A stretch of 64,000 nt of DNA, taken from Streptomyces venezuelae ATCC 10712 (GTDB lineage Bacteria; Actinomycetota; Actinomycetes; Streptomycetales; Streptomycetaceae). Below, piece by piece: positions 1 through 8,445 of this stretch. The position numbers and the translations under genes are program-made. How positions within the stretch are numbered: the first letter of the stretch is position 1; every line of letters starts with the position of its first letter. Where the stretch lies: NCBI RefSeq assembly GCF_008639165.1, contig NZ_CP029197.1:1178001-1242000 (forward strand). Reading direction: 5' to 3'. The notes beneath the pieces were generated by a model. The model saw only the letters and a list, made by a program, of their open reading frames with translations. It did not search any database and had not been told where the DNA came from.

Positions 1-295
1 GCGGGTGGATGAGCGCCTCCGGGACCCCGACCGTGTGGAAGACCGGTTCGAGGAGACGGGCCACGGTCGGCTCGGCGACGGCGCCGAGGGTCAGCGAGCA
101 GACGGTGATGCCGAACTGCGCGGCGGCCATCATCTGCGGCAGGTTCTCCAGACCGTGCAGGACCTGCTTGGCCCGGGCGCCGCCGAGCGGCTCGATCTGG
201 CTGCGGCGGACGGAGACGAGCGCGAACTCGGCCCCGACGAAGAAGCCGTTCGCCAGGACGAGGAGGACGGCGAAGAGGAGTTGCAGGGTGCTCAT
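1..295 (-). CDS. CNNM-domain membrane protein (hemolysin-C/CorC family), 3' end outside window
   Basis: About 98 N-terminal residues are present; the rest lies beyond the window edge. The start [20 protein letters not shown] is a transmembrane helix followed by [15 protein letters not shown], the hallmark opening of CNNM/DUF21 proteins. Its ATG overlaps the stop codon of the upstream paralogue (ATGA), so the two are translationally coupled. Paired CNNM/CBS paralogues are common in actinobacteria and are linked to divalent cation (Mg/Co) homeostasis; that role is inferred from the family. CBS and CorC domains cannot be seen because of the truncation. Confidence 0.85.
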   Translation of the reverse strand, partial: MSTLQLLFAVLLVLANGFFVGAEFALVSVRRSQIEPLGGARAKQVLHGLENLPQMMAAAQFGITVCSLTLGAVAEPTVARLLEPVFHTVGVPEALIHP

Positions 296-1821
296 CGGAC
301 GGCCTCCGCCGGGACGGGGGCCTGGGCCGGAGCCCGGCCGGGGGCCCGGGCCGGAGCCGGGGCGGCGGAGTCCGTGTCCGGGCCGTGGAGCGGGGCCGCG
401 GAGACCACGTCCGGCCCGGGGGCCGTTGCCGACCCGGGGGCCATCTCCGGTCCGGGGGCCGTCTCCGAACCGGGAGCCGGGGCGGCGGAGTCCGCCGTGG
501 TGTCCTGGTCGGTGGAGGTACGGACGATCCGCACCCGCTCGGCCCGGTAGCGGTCGACCTGGCGGACCGAGAGCCGCCAGCCGGGGAGTTCGGCCCGGTC
601 GCCGGGGGCGGGGATGCGCCCGAGGAGATCGGCGACGAGCCCGGCGACGGTCTCGTACGGCCCGTCGGGCACGTCGAGGCCTATCCGGCGCAGGATGTGG
701 ACCCGGCAGGAGCCGTCGGCCTCCCAGGCGGGCCGGCCGTCCTCGGCGGGGGCGGCGGCCAGTTCGGGCCGTCCGTCGGCCACCGTGTCGTGCTCGTCGC
801 GGACCTCGCCGACGAGTTCCTCGACGATGTCCTCCAGGGTGACGACCCCGGCCGTGCCGCCGTACTCGTCGACGACGACGGCGATCGGCTGCTCGCGGCG
901 GAGCCGTTCCAGCAGGGTCTGGGCGGGCAGCGTCTCGGGCACCAGGAGCGGCGGGACCGCGATCCGGCCGACCGGCGTGCGGAGCCGGGCGTGCGGGGCG
1001 ACGGCCAGCGCGTCCTTGAGGTGGACCATGCCGACGACCTCGTCGATGCGGTCGCGGTAGACCGGGAAGCGGGAGAGTCCGGTGGCCCGGGTGAGGTTGA
1101 CGACGTCGGCCGCGGTGGCGTCCCACTGGAGGGCGCTCACCTTGACGCGTGGGGTCATCACCTGCCCGGCGGTGAGGCCGCCGAGGGACAGGGTCCGTAC
1201 GAAGAGGTCGGCGGTGTCCTGTTCGAGGGTGCCGGCCAGGGCGGAGTGGCGGGCCAGGGAGACCAGCTCGCCGGGGGTGCGGACGGAGTCCAGCTCCTCG
1301 GTGGGCTCGACGCCCAGGAGCCGTACGAGCCGGTTCGCGACCCGGTTGAGCAGGGAGATCACCGGCCGGAAGAGGGCGGAGAAGCGGCGCTGCGGGGTGG
1401 CCACGAACCGGGCCACCTGGAGCGGCCGGGAGACCGCCCAGTTCTTCGGCACGAGCTCGCCGACCACCATCTGGACGGCGGAGGCGAGCAGCATCCCGAT
1501 CACCACCGAGATGCCGGAGACGGCCCCGGCGGGCAGTCCGGTCGCGGTGAGCGGTCCGTGCAGCAGTCCGGCGAGCGCGGGCTCGGCGAGCATGCCGACG
1601 ACGAGGGAGGTGATGGTGATGCCCAGCTGGGTGCCGGAGAGCTGGAAGGACAGCTCGCGCAGGGCGGTGACGACGGTGCGGGCGCGCCGGTCGCCGGTGG
1701 CCGCGGCCCGCTCGGCCTCGGCTCGCTCGACGGTCACGAGACCGAACTCGGCGGCCACGAAGAAGCCGTTGGCGAGGATGAGGACGAAGGCCGCGACGAG
1801 CAGCAGAAGGGAGACGATCAT
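292..1821 (-). CDS. CNNM/CBS/CorC_HlyC-domain membrane protein
   Basis: A 509-residue protein. Residues 1–200 form the CNNM membrane domain, with the opening [20 protein letters not shown] and later [13 protein letters not shown]. Residues about 215–335 are a CBS pair ([13 protein letters not shown], then [20 protein letters not shown]), and about 350–430 are a CorC_HlyC domain. The last 75 residues are a low-complexity Ala/Pro/Gly/Ser tail with imperfect APGPE/APGSA repeats, probably disordered. The family is associated with divalent-cation efflux and is often misnamed hemolysin; no haemolytic activity should be assumed. It is the first gene of a coupled pair with the truncated paralogue downstream. 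Confidence 0.9.
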   Translation of the reverse strand: MIVSLLLLVAAFVLILANGFFVAAEFGLVTVERAEAERAAATGDRRARTVVTALRELSFQLSGTQLGITITSLVVGMLAEPALAGLLHGPLTATGLPAGAVSGISVVIGMLLASAVQMVVGELVPKNWAVSRPLQVARFVATPQRRFSALFRPVISLLNRVANRLVRLLGVEPTEELDSVRTPGELVSLARHSALAGTLEQDTADLFVRTLSLGGLTAGQVMTPRVKVSALQWDATAADVVNLTRATGLSRFPVYRDRIDEVVGMVHLKDALAVAPHARLRTPVGRIAVPPLLVPETLPAQTLLERLRREQPIAVVVDEYGGTAGVVTLEDIVEELVGEVRDEHDTVADGRPELAAAPAEDGRPAWEADGSCRVHILRRIGLDVPDGPYETVAGLVADLLGRIPAPGDRAELPGWRLSVRQVDRYRAERVRIVRTSTDQDTTADSAAPAPGSETAPGPEMAPGSATAPGPDVVSAAPLHGPDTDSAAPAPARAPGRAPAQAPVPAEAVR

Positions 1822-1942
1822 GCCGCCGCCTCCAGGGAGGGGGCGGCGCAGGTACTACCGGACGATCCGTCCATTGCTGGAGGGAGTCACTCCTCGGGTC
1901 GAAGGGTGGCCTCGCGGGCCGTGGGTACGGCCCTGCACATGC

Positions 1943-1973
1943 GAGGCGGTGGTGCGCTCGGCACCACCGCCTC
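1943..1973 (-). terminator. Hairpin terminator candidate downstream of the PH-domain gene
   Basis: A perfect 13-bp inverted repeat (GAGGCGGTGGTGC paired with its complement, 5-nt loop) lies about 70 nt beyond the stop of the last gene of the leftward rib–his operon. There is no U-tract, as is usual for Streptomyces terminators. It would separate the operon from the CNNM pair. Confidence 0.6.
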
Positions 1974-2045
1974 CAGAGTAGTCACGCGAAGGCCCGGAAG
2001 GGCAGGGGGTCGGCCCCGGATGGGGGACGGATCGCCCGCGTCGGG

Positions 2046-2501
2046 TCAGTCCGTCCGCTCCGCGCCCGTGCCGCGGCTTTCGGCCAGGGCCCGCAGGGCG
2101 CGGGCGTCGCGGATCGCCGACTCCTTGGCGATGCCCGGCTGGATGCCGAGCACCGGCAGGCTGGTGCCGTCGCTCAGGTCGAGGAAGACCCAGGGGTCGC
2201 CGGGGCGCAGGTTGACCTTGAGGATCTCCGCCCAGGCGAGACGGCGGGTCCGGGTGATGTTGACGACGGTGACGCCCGCGTCGTCGGCGACGACCTTGGG
2301 GCGGCTGAGCAGGACGAGGACCCCGAGGAGCAGCGCGGCGGTGAAGACGAAGCTGGCGCGCTCCCCCGGTCCCAGACGTTCGAGCATCAGCGCGACGGCG
2401 GTGACGACGACGAACATCGCGACGCCCAGGGTCAGCAGCACGGCCCGGGTGCGCCCGGGACGGAAGGTGACCGGCAGGGCGGGGGTCGGTGCGTGGGACA
2501 C
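2046..2501 (-). CDS. PH domain-containing membrane protein
   Basis: A 151-residue protein. Two transmembrane helices lie at about residues 19–38 and 50–67, followed by a compact beta-rich domain (VVADDAGVTVVNITRTRRLAWAEI, then DPWVFLDLSDGTSLPVLGI) typical of the small bacterial PH domains (bPH_6) common in Streptomyces. It starts 41 nt beyond the hisG stop and is the last gene of the leftward rib–his run. Function is unknown; the fold suggests a membrane-associated binding or scaffold role, and no enzymatic motif is visible. Confidence 0.8.
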   Translation of the reverse strand: MSHAPTPALPVTFRPGRTRAVLLTLGVAMFVVVTAVALMLERLGPGERASFVFTAALLLGVLVLLSRPKVVADDAGVTVVNITRTRRLAWAEILKVNLRPGDPWVFLDLSDGTSLPVLGIQPGIAKESAIRDARALRALAESRGTGAERTD

Positions 2502-2542
2502 GGGGGGTTCCTCGGGGCCTTCGGTGCGGGCGGTCCGTGCCG

Positions 2543-3391
2543 TCAGAGGCGGCAGGCGTGGATGGCGGTGGTGAGGATGGCGCGGGCGCCGATCTCGTAC
2601 AGATCGTCCATGATCCGCTGCGCCTCCTTGGCGGGCACCATCGCGCGGACCGCGACCCAGCCCTCGTTGTGCAGCGGGGAGACGGTCGGCGACTCAAGGC
2701 CCGGGGTGAGGGCGACGGCCTGCTCCAGGTGTTCGGCGCGGCAGTCGTAGTCCATCATCACGTACGAGCGGGCGACGAGGACGCCCTGCAGGCGGCGGAG
2801 GAACTGCTGGACCTGCGGGTGGTCGTCGTCGGCGCCGTGGCGGCGGACCACGACGGCCTCGGAGGTCAGGATCGGCTCGCCGATGACCTCCAGGCCGGCG
2901 TTGCGCAGGCTGGTGCCGGTCTCGACGACGTCGGCGATGACCTGGGCGACGCCGAGCTGGATCGCGGTCTCGACGGCGCCGTCGAGGTGGACGACGGAGG
3001 CGTCGATGCCCTGGTCGGCGAGGTGCTTGGCGACGATGCCCTCGTAGGAGGTGGCGATCGTCATGCCGCCGAAGTCCTCGGGGCCCTTCGCCGTGCCCGG
3101 GCGGGTGGCGTACCGGAAGGTGGAGCGGCCGAAGTTCAGCGGCAGGATCTCCTCGGCGCTGGCGCCGGAGTCCAGGAGCAGGTCGCGGCCGGTGATGCCG
3201 ATGTCCAGCTTGCCGGAGGCGACGTAGATCGCGATGTCCTTCGGGCGCAGGTAGAAGAACTCGACCTCGTTGTCGGGGTCGATCACCACCAGCTCCTTGG
3301 ACTCCTTGCGCTGGCGGTAGCCGGCCTCATGGAGCATTGCCGACGCAGGTCCGGAGAGGGAACCCTTGTTGGGAACGGCGATGCGCAGCAT
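2543..3391 (-). CDS. hisG: ATP phosphoribosyltransferase (long form)
   Basis: Catalyses the first committed step of histidine synthesis, ATP + PRPP to phosphoribosyl-ATP. The 282-residue length is that of the long HisG form: a catalytic periplasmic-binding-like region (about 1–205) and a C-terminal ACT-like regulatory domain that mediates histidine feedback inhibition. The PRPP-binding segment LDGAVETAIQLGVAQVIADV followed by VETGTSL (about 136–162) is clear. It starts with ATG 73 nt after hisE, the next pathway enzyme, so first and second steps are co-transcribed, although the rest of the his genes are not in this window. Confidence 0.97.
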   Translation of the reverse strand: MLRIAVPNKGSLSGPASAMLHEAGYRQRKESKELVVIDPDNEVEFFYLRPKDIAIYVASGKLDIGITGRDLLLDSGASAEEILPLNFGRSTFRYATRPGTAKGPEDFGGMTIATSYEGIVAKHLADQGIDASVVHLDGAVETAIQLGVAQVIADVVETGTSLRNAGLEVIGEPILTSEAVVVRRHGADDDHPQVQQFLRRLQGVLVARSYVMMDYDCRAEHLEQAVALTPGLESPTVSPLHNEGWVAVRAMVPAKEAQRIMDDLYEIGARAILTTAIHACRL

Positions 3392-3464
3392 GGGGTGAGC
3401 TTCCTTTGCCTGGGAGTTTTTCGGGAGTTGCCAGGGAGTTTTCGGAACGGTGGGACGGGTGTGC

Positions 3465-3737
3465 TCAGAGGTGGGCGTAGACGTCGTCGAGCGAGATCCC
3501 GCGGGCGACCATCATCACCTGGACGTGGTACAGCAGCTGCGAGATCTCCTCGGCGGCGGCTTCCTTGCCCTCGTACTCGGCGGCCATCCAGACCTCGGCG
3601 GCCTCTTCGACGACCTTCTTGCCGATGGCATGGACGCCCTTGTCCACCAGTTCCGCGGTGCGGGAGGTGGCCGGGTCGCCGGTCTCGGCCTTGAGCTTGA
3701 GCTCGGCGAAGAGCTCTTCGAAGGATTTGTTCGCCAT
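3465..3737 (-). CDS. hisE: Phosphoribosyl-ATP diphosphatase
   Basis: A 90-residue stand-alone HisE of the MazG-like all-alpha NTP pyrophosphohydrolase fold. It hydrolyses phosphoribosyl-ATP to phosphoribosyl-AMP in histidine synthesis. The conserved metal-binding pattern is visible: [11 protein letters not shown] at the N-terminus, [20 protein letters not shown] in the middle and [14 protein letters not shown] toward the C-terminus. It sits between ribH and hisG, a riboflavin–histidine adjacency usual in Streptomyces. In many bacteria HisE is fused to HisI; here it is separate. Confidence 0.96.
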   Translation of the reverse strand: MANKSFEELFAELKLKAETGDPATSRTAELVDKGVHAIGKKVVEEAAEVWMAAEYEGKEAAAEEISQLLYHVQVMMVARGISLDDVYAHL

Positions 3738-3772
3738 GATGGTCCTAAGAGTACGGGGTGAGGTTCACGTCA

Positions 3773-4258
3773 CTAGCGCCAGGGCTCGCTGACCGTGCGC
3801 AGCGTGGTCGCGGTGGCGACGGCGGCGGTGACGGCCTCGTGGCCCTTGTCCTCGGTGGAGCCTTCGAGGCCGGCCCGGTCGAGGGCCTGCTCCTCGGTGT
3901 CGACGGTGAGGACGCCGAATCCGACGGGTACGCCGGTGTCGATCGAGACCTGGGTGAGGCCGTGGGTGACGCCCTGGCACACGTACTCGAAGTGCGGCGT
4001 TCCGCCGCGGATGACGACGCCGAGCGCCACGATGGCATCGTAGCCGCGCCCGGCGAGGACCTTCGCCACGACCGGGAGCTCGAAGCTGCCGGGGACGCGG
4101 AGCAGGGTCGGCTCGTCGATGCCGAGCTCGCTCAGGGCGCGCAGGGCGCCGTCGACGAGTCCGTCCATGATCTTCTCGTGCCACTGCGCCGCGATGACCG
4201 CGACCCGCAGGTCGCCGCAGTTCTTCACGCTGAGGACGGGTGCGCCCTTGCCGCTCAT
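3773..4258 (-). CDS. ribH: 6,7-dimethyl-8-ribityllumazine synthase
   Basis: Condenses 5-amino-6-ribitylaminouracil with dihydroxybutanone phosphate to form lumazine, the penultimate step of riboflavin synthesis; the family forms pentamers or icosahedral shells. The 161-residue protein has the canonical elements: W26 in AAQWHEKI (ring stacking), VPGSFELP (about 55–62), and [14 protein letters not shown] (about 82–95) with the catalytic His 89. It lies 34 nt downstream of ribBA in the FMN-riboswitch operon. Confidence 0.97.
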   Translation of the reverse strand: MSGKGAPVLSVKNCGDLRVAVIAAQWHEKIMDGLVDGALRALSELGIDEPTLLRVPGSFELPVVAKVLAGRGYDAIVALGVVIRGGTPHFEYVCQGVTHGLTQVSIDTGVPVGFGVLTVDTEEQALDRAGLEGSTEDKGHEAVTAAVATATTLRTVSEPWR

Positions 4259-4292
4259 GTTTCTCCCTAGCCGGTCGTTCGTACGTACGTGA

Positions 4293-5579
4293 TTACTGGT
4301 TGCCGCAGGTGGAGGCCGGGGAGCCGTCCAGCCACGGGAGGTCGTGGCCCATCCGGTCCCGCTTGGTGGTGAGGTACCGGAGGTTGTGCTCGCCGGCCGT
4401 GACCGGCATGGGCTCGCGTCCCTCGACCCGGAGGCCGTACCGGGTGAGGGCGTGGATCTTGTCGGGGTTGTTGGTCATCAGGCGCAGGCTCCGGACGCCG
4501 AGGTCGGCGAGGATCTGCGCGCCGGCCGCGTAGTCGCGGGCGTCGGCGGGCAGTCCGAGTTCCAGGTTGGCGTCGAGGGTGTCGCGGCCGCGCTCCTGGA
4601 GCTCGTACGCGCGGAGCTTGGACAGCAGGCCGATGCCCCGGCCCTCGTGGCCCCGGAGGTAGACGACGACGCCGCGGCCGGCCTCGGTGATCCGGTCCAT
4701 GGACGCCTGGAGCTGGGGGCCGCAGTCGCAGCGCAGCGAGTGGAAGATGTCGCCGGTCAGGCACTCGGAGTGGACCCGGACCAGGACGTCCTCGCCGTCG
4801 GCGAGGTCGCTGATGTCGCCGTGGACGAGGGCGACGTGCTCGACGCCGTCCACGGTGGAGCGGTATCCGTACGCGGTGAAGTCGCCGTGCGCGGTGGGCA
4901 GCTGGACCTCGGCCTCGCGGCGGACGGTCGGTTCGGCGGAGCGCCGGTAGGCGATCAGGTCCTCGATGGAGATGATCGTCAGGCCGTGCTTGCGGGCGAA
5001 GGGGACCAGCTCGGGCAGGCGCAGCATGACGCCGTCCTCGCCGGCGATCTCGACGATCGCCCCGGCCGGGCGGAGTCCGGCGAGCCGGGCCAGGTCGACC
5101 GCGGCCTCGGTGTGGCCGTTGCGGGCGAGGACGCCGCCGGGCTTGGCGCGGAGCGGGAAGATGTGGCCGGGGCGCACGAAGTCGCCCGGTTCGTGGCGGC
5201 CGCTCGCGAGCATCCGCAGGGTGGTGGCGCGGTCGGCGGCGGAGATGCCGGTGGTCACGCCGTGGTCGGGGGACGCGTCGACGGAGACGGTGAAGGCGGT
5301 CCGCATCGACTCGGTGTTGTGCTCGACCATCTGCGGGAGCTGGAGGCGCTCCAGCTCCTCGCCCTCCATGGGGGCGCAGATGAGGCCGCGGCACTCGCTC
5401 ATCATGAAGGCGACGACTTCGGGGGTGGCCTTCTCGGCGGCGATGACGAGGTCGCCCTCGTTCTCGCGGTCCTCGTCGTCGACGACGACGACGGGGCGGC
5501 CGGCGGCGATGTCGCGGATGGCCTGCTCGACGGGGTCGAGGGCGAGGTCGGTGGCGTCCCAGATCGGCAGCGCGCTCAT
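4293..5579 (-). CDS. ribBA: Bifunctional 3,4-dihydroxy-2-butanone-4-phosphate synthase / GTP cyclohydrolase II
   Basis: Supplies both precursors of riboflavin: DHBP from ribulose 5-phosphate and the pyrimidine from GTP. The 428-residue fusion has an N-terminal RibB domain with the acidic signature [12 protein letters not shown] (34–45) and a C-terminal GTP cyclohydrolase II domain whose zinc ligands lie in [10 protein letters not shown] and SLRCDCG (Cys about 273, 284 and 286). The ATG was chosen because it overlaps the stop of the upstream transporter (ATGA). A longer in-frame extension upstream only shadows that gene. Confidence 0.96.
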   Translation of the reverse strand: MSALPIWDATDLALDPVEQAIRDIAAGRPVVVVDDEDRENEGDLVIAAEKATPEVVAFMMSECRGLICAPMEGEELERLQLPQMVEHNTESMRTAFTVSVDASPDHGVTTGISAADRATTLRMLASGRHEPGDFVRPGHIFPLRAKPGGVLARNGHTEAAVDLARLAGLRPAGAIVEIAGEDGVMLRLPELVPFARKHGLTIISIEDLIAYRRSAEPTVRREAEVQLPTAHGDFTAYGYRSTVDGVEHVALVHGDISDLADGEDVLVRVHSECLTGDIFHSLRCDCGPQLQASMDRITEAGRGVVVYLRGHEGRGIGLLSKLRAYELQERGRDTLDANLELGLPADARDYAAGAQILADLGVRSLRLMTNNPDKIHALTRYGLRVEGREPMPVTAGEHNLRYLTTKRDRMGHDLPWLDGSPASTCGNQ

Positions 5580-6220
5580 GCGTGGGCTCCTTCCAGAGCG
5601 GTGGCAGAGGTCGTGCGCGTCCGGAGCCACCAGTCGCGCATGCCCCAGACGACCAGGGCGAAGTAGATGACGTAGACCAGGCCGGAGAAGGCGAGGCCGC
5701 TGTTGAAGGCGAGCGGGACGCCGACGAGGTCGACGAGGAGCCAGGCGAACCAGAACTCGACGAGGCCGCGGGCCTGGGCGACCATCGCGACGAGGGTGCC
5801 GACGAAGATGTACGCGTCGGCCCACGGGCTCCAGGAGAGCGACGGGTAGAGGGTGAAGAGCCCGCCGACGGCGAGGGTGCCGAGGAGCGCGCCGCCGAGG
5901 AGCAGGCCGCGCTCCTTCCAGGTGGCGAAGCGGACGGCGATGGAGCCGTCCTGAGCCTGCTGCCTGCCCCGGTTCCACTGCCACCAGCCCCAGGCGGCGA
6001 CGCCGATGACCAGGAGCTGCTTGCCGACGCCGCCGGAGAGGTGCGCGGAGGCGTAGGCGCCGACGAGGATCAGGCCGGAGAGCAGCTGGGCGGGCCAGGT
6101 GAGGATGGAGCGGCGCCAGCCGAGCGCGAGGGCTATGAGCCCGATCGTGTTGCCGATCATGTCGGACCACATGATGTGCTGGTCGAGGACGGTGAACGCC
6201 TCGGAGTTGAGCCAGTTCAC
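5576..6220 (-). CDS. ribM: PnuC-family vitamin transporter, probably riboflavin transporter RibM
   Basis: A 214-residue membrane protein with about seven or eight hydrophobic helices and the PnuC-family pattern: [16 protein letters not shown], the W-rich [11 protein letters not shown] and [15 protein letters not shown]. PnuC homologues carry nicotinamide riboside, thiamine or riboflavin. Its place inside an FMN-riboswitch operon between ribE and ribBA argues for riboflavin uptake, as known for RibM of Corynebacterium and of roseoflavin-producing Streptomyces. The specificity is inferred from context, not from a diagnostic residue. The start ATG overlaps the ribE stop by 4 nt. Confidence 0.85.
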   Translation of the reverse strand: MNWLNSEAFTVLDQHIMWSDMIGNTIGLIALALGWRRSILTWPAQLLSGLILVGAYASAHLSGGVGKQLLVIGVAAWGWWQWNRGRQQAQDGSIAVRFATWKERGLLLGGALLGTLAVGGLFTLYPSLSWSPWADAYIFVGTLVAMVAQARGLVEFWFAWLLVDLVGVPLAFNSGLAFSGLVYVIYFALVVWGMRDWWLRTRTTSATALEGAHA

Positions 6221-6825
6221 TTCTCGTTCTCCTTGGCGTCCGCGCCGAGCAGCCGCTCGACGTACTTGGCGATGACGTCGACTTCGAGGTTGACCGGGTC
6301 GCCGGGCTGCTTGATGCCGAGCGTGGTCAGGTCGAGGGTGGTGGGGATGAGGCTGATGGTGAACCAGTCGTCGGCGACCTCGACGACGGTGAGGCTGACG
6401 CCGTCGACCGTGATCGAGCCCTTCTCGACGACGTACCGGGAGAGGTGGGCGGGCAGGCCGACCTTGACGAGCTCCCAGTGCTCGGAGGGGCTCCGCTCCA
6501 GGATGGTGCCGGTGCCGTCCACGTGGCCCTGGACGATGTGACCGCCGAGGCGGCCGCCGACGGCCATGGGCCGCTCCAGGTTGACGCGGGTGCCGACGTC
6601 CAGGGCGCCGAGGCTGGACCGCTTGAGGGTCTCGGCCATGACGTCGGCGGTGAACTCGCCGTCGCCGAACTCGACGACCGTGAGACAGACACCGTTGACG
6701 GCGATGGAGTCGCCGTGCTGGGCGCCTTCCGTGACCAGGGGGCCGCGGAGCCGGAAGCGGGAGGCGTCCTCCAGCTGCTCGACGGCGACGACCTCGCCCA
6801 GTTCTTCGACGATTCCGGTGAACAC
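6217..6825 (-). CDS. ribE: Riboflavin synthase alpha chain
   Basis: Dismutates two 6,7-dimethyl-8-ribityllumazine molecules to riboflavin. The 202-residue protein shows the internal duplication of the family: an N-terminal lumazine-binding repeat ([23 protein letters not shown]) and a C-terminal repeat ([25 protein letters not shown]). The start is GTG, 2 nt after the ribD stop, behind a GGGAG ribosome site; the upstream in-frame extension is the shadow of ribD, not a fusion. The orthologue is called ribC in some genomes. Confidence 0.95.
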   Translation of the reverse strand: MFTGIVEELGEVVAVEQLEDASRFRLRGPLVTEGAQHGDSIAVNGVCLTVVEFGDGEFTADVMAETLKRSSLGALDVGTRVNLERPMAVGGRLGGHIVQGHVDGTGTILERSPSEHWELVKVGLPAHLSRYVVEKGSITVDGVSLTVVEVADDWFTISLIPTTLDLTTLGIKQPGDPVNLEVDVIAKYVERLLGADAKENEK

Positions 6826-6827
6826 GG

Positions 6828-7901
6828 TCAGGCTCCCTTGAGGGTGGCGGTGATGCGGAGGTCGGTTCCGACGCGGACGGTCTCGGTGATGTCGAGCCGC
6901 AACGCGTCGGTGATGGTGCTGATTCCCGCGCCGGCGAGGGCGTTCGGGCCCGCCCCGAGGAGGACGGGGGCGAGGTAGCCGACGACCTGGTCGACGGCTC
7001 CCGCGGCGACGAAGGCGCCCGCGAGGGTGGGGCCGCCTTCGAGGAGGACGGAGCGGACGCCGCGCGCGTGGAGGGCGTCCAGGAGGGCGGGTACGGAGAG
7101 TCCGCGCTCGGCCCTGGGGAGGCGTACGACGTCGGTGAGCGCGGTGTCGGCGTCCTCGGCGACCGCGATCAGGGTGGGGGCGGCGTCGTCCAGGACCCGG
7201 GCGCCGGCCTTGACGGCGGTGGCCTCGGTGTCGACGACGACCCGGAGCGGCTGTACGGCCGCGTCGATGCCGCGGACGGCGAGGTGGGGGTCGTCGGTAC
7301 GGGCGGTTCCGGAGCCGACGACGACGGCGTCGGCCTCGGCGCGCAGCCGGTGGACGTCGGCGCGGGACTCGGCGGAGGTGATCCAGCGGGAGGTGCCGTC
7401 GGCGGCGGCGATCCGGCCGTCGAGGGTGGCGGCGTACTTCCAGCGGACGAAGGGGCGGCCGCGGCGTACGGAGGTGAGCCAGGCGAGGTTGACGGCCTCG
7501 GCCTCGTCCTCCAGGAGGCCCTGCCGCACGTCGACGCCGGCCGCGCGCAGGGTGTCGGCGCCGCCGGTGGCCTGCGGGTTGGGGTCGCCGACGGCGTACA
7601 CGACGCGGCTGATCCCGGCCTCGATCAGGGCCTGGGCGCAGGGGCCGGTGCGGCCGGTGTGGTTGCAGGGTTCGAGGGTGACGTAGGCGGTGCCGCCGCG
7701 GGCGAGGGCGCCCGCCTCGCGCAGGGCGTGGACCTCGGCGTGGGGGCCGCCGGCGCGCTGGTGCCAGCCCTCGCCGACCGGCCGGCCTGAGGCGTCGGTG
7801 ACGACGCACCCGACGACCGGGTTGGGGCTGGTGGCGCCGAGTCCGCGTGCGGCGAGCTCGACGGCGCGTCGCATGGCGGTGATGTCGGCCTGCTGGGCCA
7901 C
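6828..7901 (-). CDS. ribD: Bifunctional diaminohydroxyphosphoribosylaminopyrimidine deaminase / 5-amino-6-(5-phosphoribosylamino)uracil reductase
   Basis: First structural gene of the rib operon, 357 residues. The N-terminal cytidine-deaminase-like domain has the zinc motif HAEVHAL (54–60) and PCNHTGRTGPC (78–88). The C-terminal reductase domain begins with RPFVRWKYAATLDGRIA and contains the LEGGPTL segment. I chose the GTG at 7901 because AGGAGG precedes it by about 6 nt; the longer ATG reading would begin inside the riboswitch. Expression should fall when FMN is bound to the leader. Confidence 0.94.
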   Translation of the reverse strand: MAQQADITAMRRAVELAARGLGATSPNPVVGCVVTDASGRPVGEGWHQRAGGPHAEVHALREAGALARGGTAYVTLEPCNHTGRTGPCAQALIEAGISRVVYAVGDPNPQATGGADTLRAAGVDVRQGLLEDEAEAVNLAWLTSVRRGRPFVRWKYAATLDGRIAAADGTSRWITSAESRADVHRLRAEADAVVVGSGTARTDDPHLAVRGIDAAVQPLRVVVDTEATAVKAGARVLDDAAPTLIAVAEDADTALTDVVRLPRAERGLSVPALLDALHARGVRSVLLEGGPTLAGAFVAAGAVDQVVGYLAPVLLGAGPNALAGAGISTITDALRLDITETVRVGTDLRITATLKGA

Positions 7902-8052
7902 CGGGTCCTCCTGCCTCTTCGGGCACGGACTCCGGGGCCTGTCGATGACGACAGAGAGCGGAACGACGCATTGCACAGGGTGCGCCGAGGCCGCGTCCTC
8001 CGGGTACGCCGATCGGTGTCGATGCGGCGACCAGCGGACGTACGGCCGGCAC

Positions 8053-8067
8053 ACCCCTGACAGGGGT
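8053..8067 (-). promoter_or_regulatory. Hairpin just 3' of the FMN aptamer (candidate expression platform)
   Basis: The palindrome ACCCCTGTCAGGGGT lies 10 nt downstream of the aptamer P1 stem and about 150 nt upstream of the ribD start. It could act in terminator/antiterminator switching or as an RNA spacer. It has no U-tract and does not cover the ribD ribosome site, so the mode of control cannot be decided from sequence alone. Confidence 0.4.
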
Positions 8068-8076
8068 CGCCCGCCG

Positions 8077-8200
8077 CGCACTGCCTCCCATCCGGACTTT
8101 CACCGTCGGTCCAGGAATTTCACCTGGTCAACCGGCCGCTGGCTGCGGACGGGTCGCGGACTATACCGCCGGTTCGGAATTACACCGACCCCGGAGTGCG
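8077..8200 (-). promoter_or_regulatory. FMN riboswitch (RFN element)
   Basis: The minus strand carries the conserved RFN blocks in order: GGGGTCGGTGTAATTCCGAACC, GCGGTATAGTCCGCGACCC, a variable arm, GACCAGGTGAAATTCCTGG, ACCGACGGTGAAAGTCCGG and ATGGGAGGCAGTGCG. The P1 stem is exact: CGCACT at 8195–8200 pairs with AGTGCG at 8077–8082. The FMN-binding aptamer is therefore complete. It lies 176 nt upstream of the ribD GTG and should control the whole ribD–ribE–ribM–ribBA–ribH operon and, by read-through, hisE–hisG. Confidence 0.96.
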
Positions 8201-8296
8201 CTGCTGCTGATACAGGGCCAGTGTGCCACGAGCCGCGCGGGGCGATGTGGCCGAGATCCTGTGGTCTGGCTCACAGAGTCCCACAGAACCCCTCTT

Positions 8297-8338
8297 TGGT
8301 CCAGACCTATTGACGCACTGGTCTAGTCCTCTTAATCT
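8297..8338 (+). promoter_or_regulatory. Chitinase promoter with two DasR-type direct repeats
   Basis: Two 12-bp repeats, TGGTCCAGACCT (8297–8308) and TGGTCTAGTCCT (8319–8330), are spaced 22 bp apart, the arrangement known from Streptomyces chitinase promoters. The second, read as ACTGGTCTAGTCCT, matches the DasR (dre) operator. They interleave with a likely promoter: -35 TTGACG (8310–8315), 17-nt spacer, -10 TAATCT (8333–8338). Occupancy of the second repeat would block the spacer, which suits GlcNAc-relieved repression by DasR. Confidence 0.85.
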
Positions 8339-8445
8339 CCGTGTCACCTCCGAGGAACGGTCCGGCGGGGTGCGCACTCCACGGGCCCAACACGACCCAC
8401 CCCCTTGTTCGTTGTGTTTTTTCACCTCCCCAGGAGGAACCGATC

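Noticed and set aside
4293..6170. Apparent 625-residue protein carrying ribBA with an N-terminal extension
   Set aside because: The extension is a shadow of ribM; the ATG at 5579 overlapping the ribM stop is the conventional start.
6217..8103. Apparent 628-residue fusion extending upstream of riboflavin synthase
   Set aside because: The upstream part is an out-of-frame reading of ribD; GTG at 6825 with a ribosome site gives the normal ribE.
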